Notes: a model not told the origin generated them from the letters alone. 64,000 bases of DNA from Sinonovacula constricta (GCA_007844125.1 CM017558.1:28218327-28282326), one strand, 5' to 3'; positions 11,841 through 25,100 are shown, counted from the first letter of the stretch. Made by a program: numbers and translations.

Positions 11841-12508
11841 TAAGCTCAGCTGAGCATGAAGTGCTCGTGGTGAGCTTTGTGATTGCCCTGTGTCATTCGC
11901 CGTACGTCTTGATCCTTTGGTGACACACTTCCAAAGTTGTTCAAACTGTTTTGGTCCATTATATAATTAAGTGACAGGTCACAGGAGCGAAAAAATGATT
12001 CAAAATGAAATCTTCATTAATGTTCTTGTCTAAAAGCTTAAAACTACATATGCTCTTAAAGTGTTTGGTGGATTTGGATTTTTTTATCAAACTTTGCAGA
12101 AATGTCTATTGGGTGACCCTCATTCAAAGTTGTTAAGATAGTTTCGGTCCATTAAATAATAAGATCACAGTACCTAAAATAGATTTTCAAAATTAAATCT
12201 GTACAAATCTTCTGAAACCGCAAAGCATGTCACTTTGATATTTGGTATGTTGCCTTATTTAGTGGTCCTCACCAAGATTGTTCAAATTATACTCCTTGGG
12301 TCATAATTTGCTTTGTCACATGAGTCACATAGAATCATATTTGAAAAAAACTTCAAACAATATCTGCTTTTAAAGTGTGTGATGGATTTTATCCAAACTT
12401 TACAAGAATGATACATAGATAACCCTCTCTCAAGGTTAATCAATCCGTTCTGGTTCATTGCACCTATAGGTGAGCCCTTTGGGGCCAAAGCCCCCACCCC
12501 CCTTGTTT
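11841..12508 (+). repeat. Dispersed intronic repeat, copy 3
   Basis: More diverged member of the family, from TTAAGCTCAGCTGAGCATGA to CTATAGGTGAGCCCTTTGGGG. It lies in the intron before HECT exon 7. Confidence 0.6.
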
Positions 12509-12679
12509 TACTTTACTGCATTTTTTTAAATGAATCTATGTCAAGGGCAACTTTATCTTCCTATCAAAATAATAATTACAAGGTTTATATAAATTGACAG
12601 ACGATGCAAAGTTAATATTTGAGACTTGTGAGGAAAGTACCTTTTTCATTTACATAGACAATGCATCTTTGTTTTTCAG

Positions 12680-13142
12680 CCTGATGGACCAACAAACCGA
12701 CTTTGAGTCAGCACTGAATGACAGATTTGACAAGATGGTGTTGGAAGGGATATGGCCTATAAATGTTGTCCGACGCCATTTAAATAACGCTGCAATGGAG
12801 GAACTATCAAATGGCAACATAAAAAACTGGGGAAAAATTAATGTAAAATTTATTGGAGTAGATGGGGTTGACATTGGGGGGCTCACAAGAGAGTTCTTCG
12901 CCTTATTATTTGAAACATTTCCTGTGTTTGAAGATGATGGTTTCAGCTACAATGCTGATCTTCTTGAGAAGAAACATTACCAACTAATGGGAAGAGCCAC
13001 TTCAATGGCCATACTACATGGTCACCCTGGACCTCGAAACTTGAACAGGACAATTGTTGACTTTATCCTTGAAAACAAAGAGCCAGAAGAAATCCCAGAG
13101 TGTTACCATCAAAATGCAGAGGTCAAAGCTTCTATTGAAGAA
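12680..13142 (+). CDS. HECT gene exon 7 (HECT N-lobe)
   Basis: Acceptor TTTTTCAG, donor GTAAGT at 13143, phase 0 out; 154 whole codons after the split serine. It shows the N-lobe landmarks FIGVDGVDIGG, TREFF and HYQLMGRATSMAILHG. A full HECT domain is about 350 residues, so over half is missing, including the E2-contacting remainder and the catalytic cysteine. Without splicing, 16 more residues follow before the TAG at 13191. Confidence 0.85.
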
Positions 13143-13168
13143 GTAAGTATTGCCCACTCTTCAAAGTC

Positions 13169-13192
13169 TAAATGCCCAAATTCTGCTCCATA
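13169..13192 (-). repeat. Right terminal inverted repeat of the HECT element
   Basis: 24 bp, the exact reverse complement of 4590-4613. It lies 26 bp after the splice donor of the last HECT exon. If that intron is not removed, the reading frame runs into this repeat and stops at a TAG made of its last two bases and the first base of the target duplication (13191-13193). Confidence 0.92.
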
Positions 13193-13198
13193 GACCGG
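13193..13198. repeat. Target-site duplication, right (GACCGG)
   Basis: Direct repeat of 4584-4589. The sequence after it, GACCGGCG then a degenerate GTTCTACCTAGAGATTCTCC, continues the copy B sequence after 41310. Confidence 0.85.
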
Positions 13199-15270
13199 CG
13201 TTTCTGGTGGTTCTACCTAGAGATTCTCCGCGATGTTCCTCTAGAGAAGTAGATGGGCGTCGCTGTAATGATCATAGTTGGTCGTTGCCATGTATTTAAA
13301 AAAATCCGTGATGGGAAATCTTACATCATATTTATCATGGATAAAGCAACTAATGCTTTTTACTGGATAATACTGGTGTCACACAGTGATTGAATTACCA
13401 AGGATAGAAACACGATATAGGAACGATTCTAATTCGGATTATTTTAAAACATCGAGATATTCTTGAGGGCACTTTAGGCCATCGTATAGCCACCAGATTA
13501 GTTTCACCTTCGGGAGTGGTACATAACATGTATGTTGTCATTGTTATCATTATTATTTCTAGCGCCTCACATGCCGTTAAGAAAAGACCAGATAGTAAAA
13601 TACAAGCTTTATGATACGATACAAATAGCAAGTATCTTGAACACCATTAAAAACAATAGTACGTCAAGTATTTTAAGAGGACAGTTTACAATTGATAGTA
13701 AATAATAACCCATTGACCACACGAAGACAAACAAATTTTAAGGTGTTACCTTAGGTGCAACACGAAGCAATCTTCAACTGACATGCTGTTCTGATTTACG
13801 TTCTTCGTTTCTATAATCATTATTAACATGTATTTGATTAAGCTTAATACTTATGATATAAAGATCAACATTTAGTTTCAAAAGATTTGAAAACATCTCT
13901 TGTTTTCAGATGATATATACACAAACCTGGCACCCTTGGCCTATCGGTAAGAATCGCTAACTTGAATTATCGGCCCCTTACTGCGTGGGCGAGAACTTTC
14001 ATTCGGTGGGATTTTCCGGCTAACCTGCTATGCACATGTGGTCCATAATTTCTCTACTAATATTTACCTGGACATCGCCAGTTTTACCATAGTTGTGACG
14101 ACGCGATGTAACAAAAATAATTAGCTCAAACAATTTTCTGTCTGGAGCAGCCGGCGCATCGAAGTCAGCTTAAATACTTCTTCAGATAAAAGTCAACGCC
14201 CTGACCTTGTTACGAACCCATGGAAAAAGGTGCAATTACGTCATGTGTGAATGTCATTTGCCATAAGTTAGATGGAAGATATATTTAAATATAAGTATAA
14301 TAGTTTTCAGTGGAAAAACTTCGCACTTCTTTGACATTAAAACAAAATGTATTATATTTCATTCACATTTAAACACAGACAATGGAAGGATATTAGAAAT
14401 CTAGAGCAACGTGTTACAGATATAAGTACATAACATTAATTAAACAGGAAGTGTACGGTACATTAATTAACCCTAAACCGTTTGATAATGATACAGCCGT
14501 ACCTATGACACACTACAAACAATTAATAGCAATCCATGGAAATATAATTGCTGTTGATTATGACATTTTCAATCCGAATGACTCGGCAATACCGTGAAAC
14601 ATTTCCCTGGAAGAACAAGCACACTTCATTGTATCAATGATTTATTCCCAAAGTTAATTCATGTACACTCATTTGGGTTGTTAGCAAAACTGCAAAAGTT
14701 CAATCGGAACTCGTAGTCATTTTTGCCTCAACATCTAGGTGTAGAAGTGCCAAACATAACGCCCAGAGATAGCCATATGTAAACGTTCTTGCAGCTACAT
14801 GTTCATTGTATTTTCGTACTCTTGTATTTTCCCACTGATATCCACTGCAAATAAACATTAACAGCACAATGCGAAAATTATGTGTGTGTTATTTATACCC
14901 AAATAAACAATGTGTTATATATACATATTTCCTTCTCAATCAAACAACTGATCTAACCTTTTATACAAAAAATAAGGTCTAACTAATTGTGTAGCTGAAA
15001 AACAAATACAACTATGAAAACTATAAAACCAATTACCGTTTACTCAGATATGGCACTTATATGTGATTTAGTTATTTAATTAAAGCCAACGAATAACTGT
15101 ATTTGCCAATGGCAATTTGGTATATTTTTGGGCTAACTTAGGTATGCCAATTTACCTATTAACAATTAAATCGGCTTATGCTAATAATGCAACACAATAT
15201 CAGGTTTATGCATTTGAAATAAGTTGCAGATATTAAATGTTATATATAAAAAGTGTGTAAACATACATAT
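13199..15270. other. Intergenic DNA between HECT element and receptor A
   Basis: Duplicated in copy B as 41316-42298 plus 50841-52491. No gene was found. A tRNA-like stretch near 13928-14060 (CCTATCGGTAAGAATCGC...) has a counterpart near 50907-51030 and is probably an old degenerate SINE. ATTAAA at 15075-15080 (minus strand), about 190 bp after the receptor stop, could serve as a poly(A) signal. Confidence 0.45.
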
Positions 15271-15400
15271 TTATGTTAGTTTAGATTTACACAACACAAT
15301 TTTACCGCTTTGGTTTCTCTGACCCTGTAATGAAGCATAAGCAGACTCCCCGGCTTGTTCTCTTGTCAATCTCACGATAGGTTCTTCGTAAATATTGTTT
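15271..15400 (-). CDS. Receptor A exon 14 (cytoplasmic tail, stop)
   Basis: Encodes RNNIYEEPIVRLTREQAGE, SAYASLQGQ and a basic end, stop TAA at 15273-15271. Two tyrosine motifs (IYEEP, SAYASL) are kept in receptor B. A GTAAAA inside the exon could act as a weak donor, but the frame is already closed by the stop. Confidence 0.82.
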
Positions 15401-16412
15401 CTGAAGAATAAACATCAAGACGTATTTAGTTTGATATGATTAAAGTCTTTATAAGAATGTTTGGGAAACCTCGTGTTGATTATGAATAAACATATACATC
15501 GGCAGACAGGTGTAAGAAGGACCATCTTATTTTAAACACAGTTTAATATTCACATATCATTTGCTAATAACAGTTGATCATATTCTACGTCTGTAAATAG
15601 AACAATAAGTATTTGTTGTCAAACCGTTAACATTACCTCCGTTTCTTTGCCCAAAATACAGCAACTATGATTCCAACAACAAGTAACGTGCTGGCAACAC
15701 CCACACCAACACCCACACCGATACCAGTTCCGGTCAATCTTCCGACAGTGACTTCAGTGTTTGTGATTATCGTCTCACATCTTTTGCCAACATATCCGTC
15801 ATAGCAACCAAAAGGACACTCCCCGGAGACTGGGTCACATAACCCGTTCTTACAAGGACCACATGGAATGCAGTCGCGTCCGTAGGTGTGAAAAGGGCAT
15901 TGGACAGCTGGAAAACGACACAACTATATACCGTAAATAGCTGAGTATATAAGCTAATGTTACATGTGATTCCATTTTTGTCTTATTGTGGCTAACAAAT
16001 GGTTTCTGGTGTTTAGACTTGCTAGAGTATGTTGTAAGAATTCACAACGAACATTTACAGTTGTTGAGTAATTTGTTTTTGTGAATATTGTGATCAGCTA
16101 ATAGGGACAGCCATTGAGATGATTAAACTAAGAGCTTATGCAGGAATTGTTGTGCAAAATAATTTTTCTTCCTGTCAGTTCCGATGTTACGAAGAGACAT
16201 TGAACTGAAATGTTTTACTTTATTTGCATTGTATTTTGACTTCATATCAATTCAATAGGTGGATTTTTTTTTATCTTTTTGAGCTTACTAACTAATTACA
16301 TGTCAATGTTTTAGTGTTAGCAAATTCAATTTCAGCAGAAATAGAGAAAAAGAGAGAGAGAGAGAGACAAAGAGAGGCATAGAGAGACAGAGAGAGAGAG
16401 AGAGACAGAGAT

Positions 16413-16449
<37 letters not shown>

Positions 16450-18910
16450 AAGAGAGAGGTCAGAAAGTAAAAGATAGTTATAGGAAGTAAGCTCAATATG
16501 TAGCAGGTGAAGACAATGTTTGTTATTGCGGTTGATGTTTGTATTGTTTATTTACTGGGTTTGTATCACGTCATAACAGTGTAACTAAATAAACAGTCTG
16601 AAACCAATTCAGAATTGTTGTGTTAATACCCATAATATATGCATGCTTTCTTCACGGAAACAGAAGAAATGTGACATTTACACAATTGCCGCAATTCCCG
16701 TTCGAACCGTCCATATACTGCAACGCCGTTTATCAATATAAACAATTTACCTACATTTTAAATCCTTAAAGCAATACAACTTTACGTCATTTATAATAAA
16801 ACCAAATGCATCAAATAGTGTAAGCACCAACTGTTACATAGTAGCCATTTAAAACAACATTACAACGTCAAAAAACATTGTACATGTGTATCACAAACTT
16901 ACAGACAAAATTAACCTGGTAATATGCCATACCAGAAGATCCAGTTAGACATCCAGTACACCTGTACACGGTCTACATGTAAAGGCGGCCGGATGCAATG
17001 AAAAGCAATCGTTTGAGCCTACGGCCTACGCAAGGCTCACCAGGAATAATGGTACAAATGGGAATAAACAAATTATACAACAATATGAACGATATGAACG
17101 AATTGAAAACTGAAGCCACAACTGGTGATTCTAGAACAACAAGTAACATTAACAAGCTAAAATTAAACATATACAATTGTCCAATGATCACACAAATTAT
17201 CATTAATAAACATACAAACGTGTTGCATGTATTCATTGTTTTTACACATAGCATGTTTCGGTAAGTAAATCCTAAAAATGTTCATGTCATTTTGATTTTT
17301 TAACAATATGTAAATGCCATGATTTGTTTTGACGTGCACGCAACCGTATGACCCAGAAGTTAAATGACGAAGGCGTTTCCCCGAATCAAAATGTATAAAT
17401 ATATGGTCACAAAAAGCCAATAATCTTAGTTTCAATAATCTACAGTAATCTGAAGTGAAGACCAACCAGTCCATGGCGATTTGTAACAGTCTTTCAAACA
17501 GACAATCTATACCAACTGTTTGCCGTAACGCATCTGTATGCAATTCAGCCTCCGAAATGTCACTCGGGTCTTTGTAAAGTTCTACGGAAATTTCACTTAT
17601 ACCGTTCATCAGAACATTAAAAAAACAATTTCCTAATACGTGGACGTTCATGATGAAAATCTCGGGTCACGACCTGGCTCAGATTCGCCAGGTGAGAGAC
17701 ACCTTAACAAGCGAATTCGACTGATTTCAAAAAATGGCAACGACTTATCCACTAAGAATGAATAAATTAAACTAATAAGATAGTAAAACTTAGTTTAGTC
17801 TGTTTCTTAAATATTTACTCTGACTTCTTTGGGCATTTAAAGAATAACATGTAATATAGACATTTGGGAAATTCCCGAAATACAACTTCAGGCTGCGAAA
17901 TGTTTTTATTCTCGCGCAGAAGTGTTTTTATACTATTTTGATTATATTGCTATATTAACTTACTTACGAATTTCATCGCATAATTAGAATTTTAACATAT
18001 ATGTCCGAAAACGAATCTTAAAGTTCATGTTAATGTTTCGCATTGTTTTAATGAATATGCCAAAAGACGGTATTGTCTGCTGTAGATTTTTGAAAATCAC
18101 TTTTTGTTAAGTAGTGCTTGAACCTTATCCAATAAGCTTTAAATGACATATTCCAAATGCACATAATAAGTATGCAACATTTAAAAAAATGTGTTAAACT
18201 ATGAGCATAAACGTATTTTATTAAAAGGTAGGACCTTGTTGTATACCACCTACCTGTCATACATGTGACATCACTGTGATTGTAACCAAGTAGACATCCT
18301 TCGATACATACGCCTGAAACGTGATCACAGTTGACTCCGCCCCCTTGACAGTTTCCACATTCGGCTGAACAGTTCTGACCAAACCACCCAGGACTACAAG
18401 CTGCACAAAGATATCAATTATTAAAATAGATCAAGATTTCGCTTACTCGTCTTAATAAGCTCGGGAATGTTTGTTTTTATATAATAATACTTATTAAATA
18501 ATAATAAGTAAACGTCAATTTTACTTGACTTACTCGTTTTCTTTGATTTTTTTACATAACTGGAAACTGAGAAAAACATCTATATCAAATGTGTATACGT
18601 TAATAGATGTTAATATATGATGTAAGGTGTTTTAATAAATCTGACGTTAAGCAATTTTTTAAGCCAATACTCCGAACCATCAGCCGCTGATCAGAGGCGG
18701 TCATTCTTAAAAACTAAAACTGTTTGCCAACCACGGCTAACATTATATACCAAACAAGGCTGAAATTGTATGACTAACTATACTCTAGTTATATGCCAAA
18801 CTATATGATCCAAGCTCTGAAACTGTATGCCAAACTAAATTCTATTGATCTACCATATTTAATTGCATGCAAAATGGACGTCACATGTCTACTGTACGTT
18901 GCGTCGCATG

Positions 18911-18957
<47 letters not shown>

Positions 18958-21900
18958 CCTCGATGTCCCTCTTTTTATAGAAAACCTTGCAAAGAAAGTC
19001 ACATATTGTAATTGTGTCCATATCTTACAGTACGTGTTGAAAGCTTCGAACTTGCAATCTACTATTTTTCCACACAATGAAACGACCCTTGTAACTTTTA
19101 TCGAATGATGAAATAACGTTTATTTTCCTGAAGATAGTTAATTTTGACTTGGTTAAATAAAAATATTGGATACAAATTCAATATTAATATATGACTAAAT
19201 ATAAGATTAAATGCTGCATTATCCACTCAAACTAAAACCCATGCCACATTATCTTAACGTACAATTTTCAATTTTATAATATCTGTATGATACGTCTTCT
19301 AGACATTCTTTTTTGAAAAGTACCTTGCAAACATTTGACATCGCTGTTGTTGTAACCAGGGAGACAACCTTTAGAACACATCCCAGTCTCAAAATGACAA
19401 CTGACTCCGCCACCTTGGCAGTTTCCACACTTTGCAGAACAGTTCTGACCAAACCACCCATCATCGCAAGCTGCAGAATGTTTTTATTATATAAATGAAC
19501 GTGACAAAATACAAGACACACAATTCACACTAAACTGATTCCCCTTAAAAGCCTATTCTATCTTTATATACGATCAATATCTTTCTTCAAACAGCAGTTT
19601 CCTTTGAAACCTTAAAAAATTGTTACTACGCTCATTTTCTCACTTTACACAGCTAATTTTGACTTTTTGGAAAATAACATGTGATAGAAACTATTTTATG
19701 TATCACTCTACCAGTACGAATATCCGACATTTAATAATTATTTAAATAGATTAAAGTAAAACTCAAAACAAAATCAGTCCTTTCTTAGGTACTGATAACG
19801 TATGTTGTGCATTATCATATAAATAACATTTTAAGATATATCATTAAAAATAATATCTTTGTACAATATCGATATTTACAACATAAAAGGCTTTATGAAT
19901 TACACGTTTTGGATTTTTTTTTTAAACTTACCATGCACACAAGTGGCATCAGTGTTATCATAACCAGGGAGACAGCCCTTAGAACACACTCCCGTCACGT
20001 GATTACAATTGACTCCGCCCCCTTGGCAGTTTCCACATTTTGCAGAACAGTTCCAACCAAACCATCCATCATTGCAAGCTGCAGAATAAAATATTAAAAC
20101 AATGAGCGTCATATAATACATTTATTACAGTAACTTAGCATACAGACATTTCTTGAACTATAATTACATCTTAAATTTATAATATCACGAGGTGCGAGGT
20201 AGATAATTAATGAAAACGGATAAACCTCCTATGGTATATGTAATATGGCATTCCAATATGCTTAATTCATTGATTAAATGGTTTCATGTACTTTGCACTT
20301 CTTTGTATACATTTTTTATAATCTCCTGTTTTTTAAATTGTATATCAACTTATATTGAGCTAATACAATATTTTCTACACAGCATCAATTTAAACAGACA
20401 CATATTTCATTTGATGTAGCTACGCTGGTTTTATAAGGAATTATCGTTACATATTGTCGGTTTGAGCAAGGAAAAAATAAACAGCTATAAGCATTGTTGA
20501 ATGTCTAAGTCTAGAAAAAATATGTATACGTCAAAACTTTATACCTGAAAATGTTTTAATTAAATGAAAATGAAAAACAAACAAATAAGAGGGGTTAACA
20601 AATTGCACATGTAAAACAGAGATTTCGAACGTAAGATAGTTGGCTAGTTGTACTTTATTATTTTATCTAAATATAACTACTTTATCGCTGTGGGAACATA
20701 ATATTAATGTACCCACACACACCTGGGTACATTGTCCACTTTTGTCTCTAGGCCGTTATAAATCACTAGTTATTATTTCATCAATCAATGATTTTATTCA
20801 TTACTTTTAGGCCGTAGCATTCTTTCTGATTATGCCTAAATATTACTATTGGCTTAAGTGTTTTTATGCAGAAACAAGACATATCATTACTGCGTGTCTT
20901 GAGAACGAAACCATCAAACAAGTGCGTGTGATCATTTATGCCACTATTGTTTGACTTAGCAAGACATATGCCAAAGCTGTTCCAAACAATTCCGAAATAC
21001 CGGGGAATTTATACATAAATCTTATACAAAAATCAACAAGTGATAGATGCGTATGTAGTGTCATGTTTCACGTGAATCGGTAAAAATACAGCTAGGTCCA
21101 ATTAACAGTTAAAGGTACAAACTGGGCTTATTGGAAAATCTAGTGGGGCATGTGTTAATGACAGGGTCATAAATCAGCCAGATGCGCGACGTCTCTTCCT
21201 GCCTCCCAACACTGCTTAGGAATGTTTATTGTCCATGACAGATATAATGTAATGAAAGAGTAATTACGGGTTATTAGATAAAAAATGTCCGTTTGTAATT
21301 AAAATATTGACTTGATACTTCTCCGCATGCAATGGTTCATGATTTTAGAATATATATTATTATAATTTTAGTTTAGACACCTACGTAGATTTATTCAAGC
21401 AGGAAATAATCCACATTGTTGGACAAATAAACAAAAGTAGAAAAAAATGTGAAGAAACAAGTCATTATTACAAATAGAAAACTGGATAGTTAATATTGCT
21501 TGATAAGGTCATATCAAACACATCTTTGGTGAAGCCTATATGTACATTTAGAAATCATTTTATGGAAGTAGACAAATTGTTTCGCCTAATCATTTTGAGT
21601 GAGAACCTTCACAACAGCATACATTTTGTCCGCGACAAAGCCCGATGTTTCGACACGACTAAAGTGAACAGTTGTTAGCAGTGTCGTTTTGAACAAGCAT
21701 TGAAGGATTGTAAAGCAATGTTTTACATTGCTTTAAATTGTTTATTATCTCAGAATGTGATTTTACTAACAGCGTAAAGATTACGATTTAAACTAAATCT
21801 GTGCCAAACGACATGCTGTTGCCCAATATGGCTTACTTCGTTTTTGACAAGTGTTCTTAAGACGATCGTGCAGCAAAAATGTATACACTAATATTGATAT

Positions 21901-22105
21901 AACTAGCAGGACGTTTATCTTTTCTAAAATATTATTTGTAATGCTTTATATAATAAATCAATTCAGTTACATGTTTTCTAATTATGTATTTACTGACACA
22001 GACACACAGACAAAGACACACAGACACAGACACACACACACACACACAGAGACACGGACACAGACACACACAGACACGGACACAGACACAGACACACACA
22101 CACAA

Positions 22106-22184
<79 letters not shown>

Positions 22185-25100
22185 TGTGTGTGTGTACAAC
22201 ATAATGCTTGACTTTCAAATGTAATTGCCATGCAAAAAAAGAAATGCTTTAATATTGCAACTATTTGTCTTTTCTATTTCCGTAGCTTCGTTGTTCAAAA
22301 CAGACCAGTGTAATTATTATAGATGACAGTTCCCTGCATTAGAAAAAAAATTGCTTTGAAACTTATAGTCATTTATCTCAATTCTATCGTATTCTTGTCC
22401 CCATCAGACGAACCTTATCACAAGCATGATTTCGAGACAAAATGTCCAAAGAAATGCTCACACAGACTAAAGTTCTGACATAAAGATTATACATATTTTG
22501 GCATTGATATATTACCTTTAACACACGCCAGGGGCTCGAACCCGGCCTCACACCCTCCAGGACACGCCCCGTTCACTTTGTCACAGGCCCTGTTGGAAAT
22601 GCAATTCCCACACGTCTGATTGCAGCTCCAACCCCATTGCCCGTTATCGCATTCTACATGTATTGGAATTCATAAATTGAAAAAAATTACACATCCATAT
22701 AATTCGATGAGATCACTTTCCCCATGCTTCAGTCAACAAGACTACTGTAATGTAAGTGGAAATTCGAATATTACATTGTCAACATACCCGTTGTTTCGTT
22801 TTGTGATGGGACTTTACGCTAACACAATAGTTTACTCAATCTCCGTGAATCAAGCCTGTCGTCAACTGATCATTTATATAATTTATATAATGGCATATGG
22901 TATGCGTTATTTTAATTTCTTAAGTTTAACATTTCATTCAAATATGTTCTTCCTAGCATGGCAAAGACTGACTTCGCTCGATTAGGATAGCCATAGTATG
23001 TTGTTGTATGACCTCACTGACGTCACTAATGTCGATCGCGTCGGTTAATTATTTTGTCCAACTGCACCTGATTCCAAAAGCGCTTGGAACAGATGTCTGT
23101 AATCATGTGTGTACATTCAGCATAAGTTAATTATGATCGAGTACATAGTTACTCGACACTGCACCCTTGTTTCGAGTCTTCTCAATCGGCCTGGCGTACG
23201 ACGTCCAATGTTCGAAGTTGAAATGCGTGCTAAAATGTACGCGACTGTGGGAAATATGAAAACTAATAGTAATTAAATATCGTAACACTTTAGTTAGATA
23301 AGTCATGCATGGGCTTGGATATACCATCACTTCAATAATCCATTGTTGCGTACTGGTTCAAAGGATCATTTTTAGAAACAAATGAGTAAAGGTTACAGGA
23401 TAATCGGATCACTTTGGTATTTAATCGGAATGTATCGAGAATATGTTTATTGACTCAGAAAAGTTCAAAAAAGGTTTAGACAGCTGAGCTAGACATCTTA
23501 CATTGGGTTAGTATTGCACCCGTAATCGACAACTTGATTAACCAATGCAACGAGTAAAACTTAAGTCTAGTGAAATTTAGACTTAGTACATTATAACAAA
23601 TGTATGTTTGACGTAGCTAATGAATGAGTATAATACGTACTTTTATTACACAAACCAGGTATCCAGGATGGACTGCAGCCTCGAGGACAGGTGCCGGTCG
23701 TTACGTTACATGAGTCGTTATAGGCACAGTTACCACACGTCTGATAACAGGACGATCCCCAATGAGCTGATGAGCATTCTGTTTAGAAAGAACATATGTT
23801 TTTCTTTAGGCAAAACACGTTTAAATCCTTCCCAACTCTCTTGTGCTTGACAAGTTTTCATGTAGAATATTAAAGCCTAGAAGAACGCATTTACTACGAT
23901 GTAAAGAAACAAACATATCAAACATAAAGCTATACCTCTGTCACAGCTTCCATTCACCCCCGTCCATCGCCCTTGACAACCGTCGGGACACACAGCTCTC
24001 AATCTCTGGGAACCAGTCGTCAGGGTGGTACACATACATACGTCACTGCACTCCCAACCACACCAGCCTGGTAAACATTCTAGAACCAGACAACACAAGA
24101 AGTTTGTATTATTTAAACGGAATAAATAAATAAATACTTATATAATACCGTCATTGACAATTATGCAGATTAGTATATATGTTAAGTAAGTAAAAATCAC
24201 ACTGGTGAACAAGATACAGTGTTAAGCATATTAACACATTTGCTTTAATAAATTATAATTATCAATGTCATTTTTGGTAAAATATTATCAGAATAATGAA
24301 CATGTAGTTGCTGGTCAGATTCGCCTGTTGAGATTATGTGTACATGTATATACCTTAACTATATTATCCGAAAGGTAAAATGGCAGTTGCACATAGGAAA
24401 TATTAATTCATATATAAATTTAACTTTTTCCTTTTAAAACATATGATTAGACCTGCGTTCGGTAGCATATTTGAATACACTTGTTAAAAGTTGACTTACC
24501 TGCATACATGATAACTTCACAAAGCACCAAAATTCTAGATCTGTTTATCTGCAAGGTGTCTCCATCTACCGGCTGCTCCAGGCCCAGGGTCCAGGGTACA
24601 TAGTGAGATGTTTGGTTGCTGTCCTGGTACGTGTTGTTCCCGCCAATTATCATTTTGAAGTTTTTAGTTTGACCTTTTAACATATATTCATATTGCGCTT
24701 TATTGAGATCTATTAGTTCTGCCTTTAATTTTGTTAGAACTTTCAAATTCGTATATCAGATCATAGGGCCAACAAATTGTACTTTTAATTTGTTTTTATA
24801 TAAAATTGGTACTGGGATTTGTAAGTCAAAAACATTTATCACATTTTTGTTGTATCAACCAAATTAATAAGTCAAAAAGCTTTATCCTAGCTGTGTTATA
24901 TCTACCAAACTAACCTGGGTAACCCGGTCGACTAAAGACATACACATCTTCTATTCTGTATGATGTCCTGAGGTTCAACTGCCACCAACGGTTTACTCCT
25001 TCCTTGTCATTGGTGGCAGAGCAAGTGAGACCATGCGTGTCATTCCATGTTCCACTTCCGTCAACGGCCAACCATGAATGCCAGGTTAGGCCACCCCACT

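Larger units (their letters stand above)
6474..13142 (+). pseudogene. Truncated UBZ-UBZ-HECT E3 ubiquitin ligase gene
   Basis: Seven exons (6474-6748, 7809-7837, 7959-8231, 8810-8911, 9453-9484, 11636-11749, 12680-13142) join in consistent phases to about 429 codons. The order is a Ser/Thr-rich N-terminus, a region ending GGYELLRTPLGSR, two UBZ4-like zinc fingers with the same C-x2-C-x11-H-x3-C spacing, then the HECT N-lobe with VKFIGVDGVDIGGLTREF. HECT enzymes take ubiquitin from an E2 onto a C-lobe cysteine; that lobe is missing, so no ligase activity is expected. The layout resembles the many mollusc genes labelled G2/M-phase-specific E3 ligase (G2E3)-like. Exon 3 needs removal of one base near 8012 to stay in frame. 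The gene lies wholly inside the TIR element, and the last intron has no downstream exon before the element ends. I call it a captured or decayed copy. A truncated ubiquitin-binding protein is possible if the frameshift is an assembly error. Confidence 0.8.
4590..13192 (+). mobile_element. 8.6-kb TIR DNA transposon carrying a HECT gene
   Basis: The ends are perfect 24-bp inverted repeats (4590-4613 and 13169-13192, beginning TATGGAGCAGAATTTGGGCA). They are flanked by the direct repeat GACCGG at 4584-4589 and 13193-13198. The duplicated locus in copy B has a single GACCGG at 41310-41315 with both flanks continuous, so this is an insertion with a 6-bp target-site duplication. I could not recognise a transposase inside. 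The cargo is a seven-exon UBZ-UBZ-HECT gene, and its introns hold dispersed repeats. The 6-bp duplication and TAT...ATA ends recall the IS3EU superfamily (TAY...RTA), but that is from memory and unverified. Gene capture (Pack-TIR type) or a transposon-borne accessory gene are both possible. Confidence 0.9.

Noticed and set aside
13928..14060. tRNA-like stretch, repeated near 50907
   Set aside because: No B box of quality and no stem pairing; best seen as an old SINE copied with the duplication.
17163..17651. 162-codon minus-strand ORF in receptor A intron 12
   Set aside because: The matching region of copy B (about 56850-57200) keeps patches of the same frame (FIHFDSGKRLRHL) but is broken by stops and indels. 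No known family, no splice sites in the right phase for the receptor.
21851..22231. Overlapping ORFs of Thr/His and Val/Cys repeats
   Set aside because: They are translations of the CA/TG microsatellite.
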